From contig CANJQZ010000097.1 of assembly GCA_947476515.1 (NCBI GenBank), positions 1 to 7,093 on the forward strand: DNA of 7,093 nt, given 5' to 3'. Both the position numbers and the translations under genes were made by a program. The stretch comes from Flavobacteriales bacterium. GTDB lineage: Bacteria > Bacteroidota > Bacteroidia > Flavobacteriales_D > Crocinitomicaceae. Under the pieces are notes generated by a model. It saw only the letters and a list, made by a program, of their open reading frames with translations. It was not told where the DNA came from and did no database searches. Shown piece after piece: positions 1 through 5,591 of this stretch; position 1 is the stretch's first letter, and each line of letters starts with the position of its first letter.

Positions 1-12
1 GGGGCTTTTTTT
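1..12 (+). terminator. Possible 3' half of an intrinsic terminator cut by the window edge
   Basis: The window opens with GGGGC followed by seven T residues, the usual look of the descending arm and T tract of a rho-independent terminator for a rightward gene lying to the left. The ascending arm is outside the window, so the stem cannot be checked. It could equally be a chance T run inside a coding or intergenic stretch. Confidence 0.3.
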
Positions 13-99
13 ATGGATAAATGTTTCCCTTTCTTGAGAGTCAGAATTTTAGTATGGGTGACTATTTTGTATTTTTTCAATTCCTATAATTATGGAGGC

Positions 100-131
100 T
101 ATGACGATTAGCTCAAGCTAATATCGTGATA
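100..131. repeat. Imperfect inverted repeat (dyad) upstream of the membrane protein gene
   Basis: A perfect seven-base arm pair, ATTAGCT (107-113) and AGCTAAT (116-122), flanks a two-base centre CA. Beyond a two-base bulge (123-124), ACG at 104-106 pairs with CGT at 125-127. After a G/G mismatch, TAT at 100-102 pairs with ATA at 129-131. As RNA it would form a hairpin with an enlarged loop; as DNA it could be a dimeric protein-binding site. No T tract follows, so it is not an ordinary terminator. Confidence 0.4.
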
Positions 132-218
132 ATGACCGAAGCGTCAGTGTGAAATGGTGAGGATGTTTTGTATTGTCATGAAGTTCTAGCTCGAATATAA
201 TGCTTACTTTTAATTATT

Positions 219-761
219 ATGAATAAGATAATTAAATATTTCCTTATAGTTTCATGGGTATTAATCACTAGAAGTTTTGATGCCTATTGTACCATGAAAT
301 TTACTCCGAATTTGGATAAAGAAAGTAATCCTTTAGTATCTGTTTTTGGATTAACATGGATACCTTTATTGATTACTGTCGGATTACTTACTTTTTATGT
401 CTTTTATGTTTATTATCTAGTTTGTTTTAAGCCATTTGATTTGAAACCCAAAGAGAAAGGTTTGTCTTTTAGTGAATTCATGGTTTTCACTTATTTGGGT
501 CGTAAAGATTCTTGGACCGGAATGCTTTATAAATTCCCTAAAGATTTAAATAGATTTAATCATTGGATGGGAAGCAATTTAACTTCTTGTATAGTATATG
601 CTGGCTTTGTGTCAACAATAATGTGGCTACTGATTTATTCGTCTGATTTTTACAAAGATATTCATAGTGCGACTTTGATTTATAGCATATTAGTTATTGG
701 AAGTTTATTACTTATTTATAATTGGAATAGACGCCAATTTCTAAAGTATAAGGAAGTATAA
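219..761 (+). CDS. Small integral membrane protein of unknown function, DUF5658-like at the N terminus
   Basis: A 180-residue protein I cannot name. Hydrophobic segments lie at about residues 5-17, 46-70, 123-140 and 152-168, so it should sit in the inner membrane with three or four spans. The C terminus is basic (RRQFLKYK), which suggests a cytoplasmic end. The first third carries Asp21, Thr25 and the stretch Glu35-Ser-Asn37-Pro38-Leu before a long hydrophobic segment. This resembles the D-x3-T ... E-x-NP layout I associate with DUF5658-type small membrane proteins; that is inference from pattern, not a search. The loop at about 71-122 is polar and includes Trp99. It starts at ATG 219 with no Shine-Dalgarno sequence, as is normal in Bacteroidota. 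It ends seven bases from the end of the opposing porQ gene, with no terminator space between, and has no operon partner in view. Confidence 0.75.
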   Translation: MNKIIKYFLIVSWVLITRSFDAYCTMKFTPNLDKESNPLVSVFGLTWIPLLITVGLLTFYVFYVYYLVCFKPFDLKPKEKGLSFSEFMVFTYLGRKDSWTGMLYKFPKDLNRFNHWMGSNLTSCIVYAGFVSTIMWLLIYSSDFYKDIHSATLIYSILVIGSLLLIYNWNRRQFLKYKEV

Positions 762-768
762 AATCAAA

Positions 769-1803
769 CTATTTCTTTTTACCCTTCCCTAATTTAGCAC
801 TTAAGCCAATGGTATTGCTAAATCCAGCTTTGGAATAAATCACAAATCCGTAGTCAAGTTTGAATTTTTTGAATTTTAAACCCAATCCCAATGAAAAACC
901 TGACATTCCAGGTCGTTGTTCTAACTTTAACTCCTGCCGTCTGTTGTAATTAAATCCTAAACGGAAACTAAAGGCTCCATTTCCCGCTAATTCTACTTGA
1001 TAAGCAAAATGTCTTGCGAGTTTTTCACCGAAACTAGCGCCGGTATTTGAAATAGTATCTCCTGTCAAACCGTCAATTCTCGGTTTAATAGAAGTATCAA
1101 AATAGGTAATATCCCAAGTGTTTAAATGATGTGCGATTAAAGAAAACTTGAATGGTGCATGCTTAAGTTTATAACTAATCGCTGCTTGAATATCAATAGG
1201 AAGCGTGCTTTTATTCTTCGGAACATAACTTTTTAATTGATACCCAATATTTTTTGCCACTATACTTACCCCTAATAATTCGTTGGGATGTGTGAAAGTA
1301 GCGCCAAAATTTGTGCTTATGCCAAAGGAGTTATAAGTTTCCAATTGAGATCCAATTATATTCGGACTCACGCCAATGCTGATGACTTTATTTACGGGAT
1401 AACAATAACTAACACCAAGAATATAATCAAAAGCAGTAAAGTTGTTAGTAGCAATTCCATTTTCATCGTAACCATTAAATTTACCATAATGAATGTAACG
1501 AATATTAGGAAGTAAATATCCTTTTTTCAATTTTAACAATGTAGCAAGCTGACCGTAATTAATACCGCTAGCAAGAATTCCTTGATTGATACTATAAATT
1601 CCAGTTGCATTGGTGTTAATTAGTGATGGATTGATAATTCCTGAATTATTTGCATCATCGCTAGTAGCATTTGAAAAACCACCCAAGGAAGCGATCGAGG
1701 CACTAAATGCATTATTTAGAAATGGAAAAGCATTTTTACCTCCTGTCTGAGCAAGGAATATTTGACTTAAAAACAAATGAATAATTAGTAATCTTAATTT
1801 CAT
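769..1803 (-). CDS. porQ: Type IX secretion system outer-membrane protein PorQ
   Basis: A 344-residue protein with an N-terminal signal peptide (residues 1 to about 19: Lys and Arg early, then a hydrophobic core ending FLAQ). The mature part opens with GG-KNAFPFL and an S-x-ASLGG segment. It then shows NPSLI, a YIHYGKFNGYDENG stretch at about 103-116, FTAFDY, and alternating short strands to the end, as expected for a FadL/PorV-like outer-membrane beta-barrel. KLKHAPFKFSL ... HHLNTWDITY at about 213-234 is typical of PorQ proteins as I know them. In the characterised T9SS, PorQ is an outer-membrane member of the attachment complex with PorU, PorV and PorZ, and is reported to anchor PorZ at the surface. 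The gene is monocistronic here: it converges on the membrane protein gene and diverges from the sigma-factor pair across 87 bp. Its presence implies that the host secretes proteins by T9SS. Length is normal and no defect is seen. Confidence 0.88.
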   Translation of the reverse strand: MKLRLLIIHLFLSQIFLAQTGGKNAFPFLNNAFSASIASLGGFSNATSDDANNSGIINPSLINTNATGIYSINQGILASGINYGQLATLLKLKKGYLLPNIRYIHYGKFNGYDENGIATNNFTAFDYILGVSYCYPVNKVISIGVSPNIIGSQLETYNSFGISTNFGATFTHPNELLGVSIVAKNIGYQLKSYVPKNKSTLPIDIQAAISYKLKHAPFKFSLIAHHLNTWDITYFDTSIKPRIDGLTGDTISNTGASFGEKLARHFAYQVELAGNGAFSFRLGFNYNRRQELKLEQRPGMSGFSLGLGLKFKKFKLDYGFVIYSKAGFSNTIGLSAKLGKGKKK

Positions 1804-1833
1804 GGATACTGAAACGAATTAGTAATTGTAAAA

Positions 1834-1865
1834 TTGTACTTTATTTTCCTTTTATTCTATTTTTT
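1834..1865 (+). promoter_or_regulatory. Candidate Bacteroidota-type promoter for the unknown gene/sigma factor pair
   Basis: TTG at 1834-1836 is followed after 21 bases by TATTTTTT at 1858-1865, a seven-of-eight match to TAnnTTTG. Transcription would begin near 1871, leaving a leader of about 20 bases to the ATG at 1891. The gap is very AT-rich, so a match of this quality can arise by chance. No equally good leftward promoter for porQ was found in the same gap. Confidence 0.3.
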
Positions 1866-1890
1866 TTGTAATTTACTTTAAAATAATTCT

Positions 1891-2451
1891 ATGTATAGCA
1901 CTATATTAATTGGGGAGCATGCAGCATCATTAGCTAAACTAAGAACACAACCAGAATCGTTACTCCATTTACAATATTTACGGGAAGATTATTTAAAGCA
2001 AAAACCTGCTGCAGTTTTGTTTAATGATTTACTAATTCCATTGGCTAATAACTACGATAAGGTTGGATTATCCTTGGATTTTTCCGATTCTATTTTTACT
2101 AAATTAGAAGATAAGTCACTTTTGATTATCGGGGACCCAACAGAATGGTTTTTTCAAAGTAGTGTTGAAGCATTGATTTCTAAAAATCCAGAAATGATAG
2201 CTGCAGTATTGTTTATTTATCCTGTAGGTATGTCTTCTTTAGATTCAAGAAAAGAGATTGCTGCTCTTATTCATTTGTTAAAAGTCAATTCTTTACTAAC
2301 TTATTTCTTGCGTTCCCCTTTGGATAATTTTACTGATTTCGCAGATAAAGTAATTGATGTTAACATTCCAGTTGATTTGAATACACTAGATTTATTAATT
2401 CCAGATCTTGAATATATTGTTGGACGAAAATTGACTCAGTCCTCCCAATAA
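1891..2451 (+). CDS. Conserved-looking alpha/beta protein of unknown function, coupled to a sigma factor gene
   Basis: A 186-residue soluble protein that I do not recognise; it has no signal peptide, no membrane segment and no cysteine cluster. From residue 76 the sequence alternates in a Rossmann-like way. Strand LLIIGD (77-82) leads to a helix to about 99, strand IAAVLFIYP (103-111) to a helix 119-132, and strand LLTYFLRSP (135-143) to a helix ending ADKVIDVNIP (151-160). The last part, a strand followed by SPL..F.DFAD.VI, faintly recalls the end of SIS (sugar isomerase) domains, but the Ser-rich sugar-phosphate loop is not evident, so this is only a suggestion. The stop TAA shares one base with the ATG of the sigma factor gene (TAATG), so the two are surely co-transcribed and probably translationally coupled. 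It lacks the membrane span or zinc motif of common anti-sigma factors, yet its position makes a partner or sensor role for the sigma factor the simplest guess. Confidence 0.75.
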   Translation: MYSTILIGEHAASLAKLRTQPESLLHLQYLREDYLKQKPAAVLFNDLLIPLANNYDKVGLSLDFSDSIFTKLEDKSLLIIGDPTEWFFQSSVEALISKNPEMIAAVLFIYPVGMSSLDSRKEIAALIHLLKVNSLLTYFLRSPLDNFTDFADKVIDVNIPVDLNTLDLLIPDLEYIVGRKLTQSSQ

Positions 2452-3017
2452 TGGAAAAGTATGTAATTGATATTTTATTTACAGAAATTCTCAATCGCCA
2501 CCAACGATTTTTTATTTCTCTGATTCGCGATAAATTTCAAGGTGATGAAGTGCACGATGTATATCAAGATGTTTGTTTGCATTTATATGAAATACTCAAT
2601 AGGCATTGGAATAATCAACAAGATTTATTTAATTCTAAAGCATGGCTCCGAACTGTAGTAATTAATTTTTGTTTATCTGAATTGCGTAAAAGAAATCAAA
2701 TAAAAAGAGTAAAACTTGTGCCTGAAAAAGACACAGCATTTCAAAGATCAATTTTCGCTGAACCAGATGAAATATCTGGTATAGAAAACAATAAGCATGA
2801 TTTACAAGGCGTATTATACGATCTTTTACAATTGATTAGTAAGCACGACGCAATGATTTTAAAAATGAAGTATTACTATGGTAAACCTTCTAGCTACATC
2901 AGTAGGAAACTAAATGTTGCCCATGTCGATGTTTCTATAGGTCGTATTAAAGAAAAAATTCAGAAAAAATCAGGAATTAAAAATATTGATGAATTAATCG
3001 CAAAAAACAAATGGTAG
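2451..3017 (+). CDS. ECF-like RNA polymerase sigma-70 family factor
   Basis: A 188-residue protein with the two-domain plan of small (group 4) sigma factors. Region 2 spans about residues 12-86: DEVHDVYQDVCLHLYEIL (32-49) fits the core-binding helix, and AWLRTVVINFCLSELRKRNQIKR (64-86) fits regions 2.3-2.4, which melt and read the -10 element. A polar linker (about 87-118) follows. Region 4 spans about 120-172, with HDAMILKMKYYYGKPSSYISRKLNVAHVDVSIGR forming the helix-turn-helix that would read the upstream element. The helix before the turn reads SYISRKL where most ECF factors have a Glu-Ile-Ala core, so promoter preference may be unusual. The start is fixed by the TAATG overlap with the preceding gene. 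No anti-sigma factor with a membrane span follows; one base later the opposing glsB gene ends. In Porphyromonas an ECF factor (SigP) controls T9SS genes, but nothing here shows that this is its counterpart beyond the nearby porQ. Confidence 0.85.
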   Translation: MEKYVIDILFTEILNRHQRFFISLIRDKFQGDEVHDVYQDVCLHLYEILNRHWNNQQDLFNSKAWLRTVVINFCLSELRKRNQIKRVKLVPEKDTAFQRSIFAEPDEISGIENNKHDLQGVLYDLLQLISKHDAMILKMKYYYGKPSSYISRKLNVAHVDVSIGRIKEKIQKKSGIKNIDELIAKNKW

Positions 3018-3018
3018 T

Positions 3019-3933
3019 CTAAAAATCAATATGCCTTTCCTTTTTCTCTGGATAAATATCTGCAATGGTAATCAAAATACCCGTTTCTTCAACATTTCCA
3101 AATTCTGGATTAACAGCAGTTCCAAAGGTTTTCATGGAAGGTGATAAATTCATATAAATATTCACTAAGGGGGGAATAAATTCTCCATGATCTCTTACAT
3201 GTCCATTAAGTACCCTGAATCCATCCTTAAACTCTAATCCTTCCAATTGTTGCTCCACATAAAGACGATTGTAATTTTGTTTTAAAGGGAAAAACGGATG
3301 CATTAATTTATCTTGATCAGGAAAGTACTTATGCATGAAATGCAATAGGAAATCTCGACTGTCTGTATTATAGTTGGGGTACATGGTAACTTTTCCAAAA
3401 AAGTACTTAATTTCAGGATTAAAGCGAACTATAGCACCTAAACCATCCCAAATATTATCTAATGCAAATAATCCCTTGCGTGGATTTACAGTTGGTTGAT
3501 AATCTGGCTGTACCCAACTCCTACCTAATTCTATAGTATGGGGCAAATACTTAGAGATGAAAGTGGGTGTGAAATCAAAATAATGTACCGTAGATAAATG
3601 AATATCTCCATTTGAATCAATCACATCTTTGCATTTTACAAAGCGATATCCACCAATAATTTCTTCGTCCTCGGGCGACCAAACAATTAGCTGTTTGTAG
3701 GCAAAAGGACCATGGTCATATTCGTCTAAATCAACTGCTTCTCCAGTTCCTCCTCCTGAAGCACGGAAGGTGATTTCTCTTAATCGACCGATTTCTTGAA
3801 TTACATTCGGGGCACTTTTATCATCAACAATGTATATTTCATTATTTCCTTTTCTAGTAATTCTGATAAAATGATCCTTATTAAGTTCTTCTTTTAGAAT
3901 TTCTCGAGGGATTTGTTCGATAATTTTTTTCAT
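3019..3933 (-). CDS. glsB: GlsB/OlsB-like N-acyltransferase for amino-acid lipid synthesis
   Basis: A 304-residue protein of the GNAT-like family that transfers a 3-hydroxy fatty acid from acyl carrier protein to the amino group of an amino acid. This is the first step to glycine, glycylserine or ornithine lipids; substrate cannot be told from sequence. Family marks seen: LRE.TFR at 51-57, GGGTGEAVDLDEYD at 60-73, QLIVW at 81-85, IIGGYRF at 92-98, ELGRSW at 135-140, and YFFGKVTMYPNYN at 177-189. The basal architecture fits the Bacteroidota GlsB proteins, which are about this length. The C-terminal part (about 205-304) contains FFPLK and a loop likely to hold the acyl chain. Its ATG overlaps the stop of the upstream glsA gene by four bases (ATGA), so the pair is translationally coupled. 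The protein should act at the cytoplasmic face of the inner membrane. The gene ends one base from the convergent sigma factor gene. Confidence 0.8.
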   Translation of the reverse strand: MKKIIEQIPREILKEELNKDHFIRITRKGNNEIYIVDDKSAPNVIQEIGRLREITFRASGGGTGEAVDLDEYDHGPFAYKQLIVWSPEDEEIIGGYRFVKCKDVIDSNGDIHLSTVHYFDFTPTFISKYLPHTIELGRSWVQPDYQPTVNPRKGLFALDNIWDGLGAIVRFNPEIKYFFGKVTMYPNYNTDSRDFLLHFMHKYFPDQDKLMHPFFPLKQNYNRLYVEQQLEGLEFKDGFRVLNGHVRDHGEFIPPLVNIYMNLSPSMKTFGTAVNPEFGNVEETGILITIADIYPEKKERHIDF

Positions 3934-4745
3934 TTTTTATTAAGTTGGTATACTTGGTTCTTAATCAAATTAGCGACTTCGAAATCTGACTTGATAGATT
4001 GGAAAGTGTCAATAGGTAGCGCAGTCCCAATCGTAAATTTAATTGTTTTATTTTTTTGGCGGTACAATTCATCCGCTAAATAAAGCATTTCAATATTAGC
4101 TTTGATTTTAAGGAATTTCCGAAATTTTGATAATCGATAAAAAAATGGAGACAGTTCACCTTCTATATGAATCGGAATTATATCTCGCTTATATTTTCTG
4201 GCATAGCTTACAAAGGTTCTTTTCCAATCAAGATCTTTTACTTCACCTTTTATTTTGCGACTTACTAATCCTGCAGGGAAAACACATAGTGCGTGGTCTT
4301 CTTGAAACGCTTGCTGTATTTGTTGACGCACCGTGCCGTTATTCTTTCCGATTTTATTAACTCCAATAAAAAGATCCTTCAAATTATCTAAATGTAGTAA
4401 AATATCATTAACGATAAATTTCACATCTGGTCGCTGCTGTTTTAAAAGTGAGATTAATGCAACGGCATCCATTCCTCCCAGCGGATGATTCATTACAATT
4501 ATGACCGGACCAGTTTTTGGGATATTTTCTATTCCACTCGCTGCTGTTTTAATTCTAAATTCCTCTAAGGTAGCATCTGCAAAGTCCGCATTAAAATGCA
4601 TTTTATTTCTTGAGATAAAATCGTTGATTTCATTTTGATGAATAATCCGTTTTAAATAGCGTAGAACGAACCGCGGTAAAAGTCGAAGTAATTTAGGATT
4701 CTTACTTTTAATTATTTTTTCTACATCTATAAATTTCTCTTTCAT
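3930..4745 (-). CDS. glsA: GlsA/OlsA-like O-acyltransferase (PlsC family)
   Basis: A 271-residue member of the lysophosphatidate acyltransferase (PlsC) superfamily, predicted to add the second fatty acid to the hydroxyl of the N-acyl amino acid made by GlsB. The four PlsC blocks can be followed: NHPLGGMD (86-93), IGKNNGTVRQQ (132-142), FPAGLVSRK (156-164) and IIPIHIEG (189-196). Block one has His87 and Asp93 five residues apart rather than the usual four. This NHPLGG form is, to my knowledge, common in the Bacteroidota hemolysin-like/GlsA branch. The open frame extends one codon upstream to a TTG at 4748, but the adjacent ATG at 4745 is the more likely start and is used here. No clear transmembrane segment is visible; membrane association through basic and hydrophobic surfaces is likely. 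It is the first gene of a two-gene operon, with glsB downstream. A house-keeping PlsC role is less likely given the partner, but cannot be excluded. Confidence 0.8.
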   Translation of the reverse strand: MKEKFIDVEKIIKSKNPKLLRLLPRFVLRYLKRIIHQNEINDFISRNKMHFNADFADATLEEFRIKTAASGIENIPKTGPVIIVMNHPLGGMDAVALISLLKQQRPDVKFIVNDILLHLDNLKDLFIGVNKIGKNNGTVRQQIQQAFQEDHALCVFPAGLVSRKIKGEVKDLDWKRTFVSYARKYKRDIIPIHIEGELSPFFYRLSKFRKFLKIKANIEMLYLADELYRQKNKTIKFTIGTALPIDTFQSIKSDFEVANLIKNQVYQLNKK

Positions 4746-4792
4746 CAAGGTCGAAATTAAAGATTATTTTAATCTATAGGAAAAAGGAATTA

Positions 4793-4826
4793 TAAAATTA
4801 TACACATTTTAATCTTAGCATTCAAA
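4793..4826 (-). promoter_or_regulatory. Candidate Bacteroidota-type promoter for the glsA-glsB operon
   Basis: Reading leftward, TTTG (4826-4823) is followed after 22 bases by TAATTTTA (4800-4793), a seven-of-eight match to TAnnTTTG with spacing inside the range known for this phylum. Transcription would start near 4788, giving a leader of about 43 bases to the ATG at 4745. The upstream element lies in the last codons of the metallohydrolase gene. If real, the lipid genes are transcribed apart from the nuclease operon. The whole gap is AT-rich, so chance matches are possible. Confidence 0.4.
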
Positions 4827-5591
4827 TTCTATTTCCATTCCATCGAAGGAGACTTCCACATGTGGAGGCAATAGTTTTTTAATCTCCTCAAAAGTTCCAA
4901 ATTGATGAGAAATATGCGTTAGGAAGGCTTTTTTAGGTTGAATGTCAGCTATAAATTCTAAAGCTTCTTCTAAATTAAAATGAGAAATATGAGGATATTG
5001 ATGTAGGGCGTTTATTACCAGTACATTAAGGCCCTTTAGTTTATCTCTTTCTTCTTGTTCAATCGTTTTTGCATCTGTTATATATGCGAAATTTCCAACG
5101 CGATAACCGAATACAGGCATTTTATGGTGATGCACAAGAATTGGAGTTATTTTGATGGTGTCGCTTATGTTAAAAGGTTCCTTATTAATAATTTGAATAT
5201 TAATTTTAGGAATTCCAGGATATGATTGTGCACTAAAAATATAGTGAAATTCACGCTTAATTGCTGTTGCTACATTTTCAGTACAATAGACTTTCATTGA
5301 CCTTTGTTGCTTGTAATTAAAGGCTCTTACATCATCTAAACCAGCGATATGATCCTTGTGTTCATGCGTAAATAGTATACTTTCTAATTCTTGAATTTTT
5401 AAACGCAACATTTGTTCTCTGAAATCTGGACCTGTGTCAATTACATAATTCAACGAATTGATTTGTAGCAAAAGAGATGATCGTAATCGTTTATCTCTGG
5501 TGTCACTTGAGGTGCAAACATGGCAATTGCAAGCAATTAATGGTACACCTTGCGAAGTTCCTGTTCCAAGAAAAATAGCTTTGCCTTTCAT
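4815..5591 (-). CDS. PhnP-like metallo-beta-lactamase-fold hydrolase
   Basis: A 258-residue cytoplasmic protein of the PhnP/COG1235 branch of the metallo-beta-lactamase superfamily. It begins with the GTGTSQGVP strand-loop (9-17) and a CxCxxC motif (Cys21, Cys23, Cys26), which in PhnP forms part of a structural zinc site. The catalytic dinuclear metal site is complete: HEHKDH at 76-81 (His76, His78, Asp80, His81), a His triplet at 154-156, Asp173 in the YITD strand, and His226/His229 near the end. PhnP itself hydrolyses cyclic ribose phosphates in phosphonate breakdown, but no phn gene is nearby, so substrate is unknown; a phosphodiester is the natural guess. Its ATG follows the TAA of the exonuclease/GIY-YIG gene with no base between, so it is the second gene of that operon. 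No Shine-Dalgarno sequence precedes it and translation probably depends on the upstream gene. Confidence 0.82.
   Translation of the reverse strand: MKGKAIFLGTGTSQGVPLIACNCHVCTSSDTRDKRLRSSLLLQINSLNYVIDTGPDFREQMLRLKIQELESILFTHEHKDHIAGLDDVRAFNYKQQRSMKVYCTENVATAIKREFHYIFSAQSYPGIPKINIQIINKEPFNISDTIKITPILVHHHKMPVFGYRVGNFAYITDAKTIEQEERDKLKGLNVLVINALHQYPHISHFNLEEALEFIADIQPKKAFLTHISHQFGTFEEIKKLLPPHVEVSFDGMEIEFEC

Larger units (their letters stand above)
1..218. other. Intergenic region with a dyad and a marginal short ORF
   Basis: No convincing gene is visible here. One frame is open from the left edge to a TAG at 109-111; its first ATG is at 13, giving a 32-codon peptide with a hydrophobic middle (residues about 12-21). 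This may be a tiny membrane peptide, the tail of an upstream gene, or chance. The stretch from about 94 to 165 looks visibly richer in G and C than its flanks and contains an imperfect inverted repeat (listed separately). No good TAnnTTTG promoter with a properly spaced upstream TTG was found for the gene starting at 219; TACTTTTA at 205-212 is close to the motif but sits only six bases before the ATG. Confidence 0.5.

Noticed and set aside
1288..1515. Plus-strand ORF of 75 codons inside porQ
   Set aside because: It lies wholly inside the strongly supported porQ gene on the other strand, with no recognisable protein features.
4127..4360. Plus-strand ORF of 77 codons inside glsA
   Set aside because: A shadow of the PlsC-family gene; its translation shows no domain and has the residue bias of an antisense frame.
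4761..4775. Small inverted repeat AGATTA-TTT-TAATCT between the metallohydrolase gene and glsA
   Set aside because: Only six base pairs, nearly all A/T, and not followed by a T tract in a useful place; such repeats are expected by chance in this AT-rich gap.
4793..4811. TAAAAT/ATTTTA inverted repeat just past the metallohydrolase stop as a terminator
   Set aside because: The stem is pure A/T and too weak; the same bases are better explained as part of the candidate glsA promoter.
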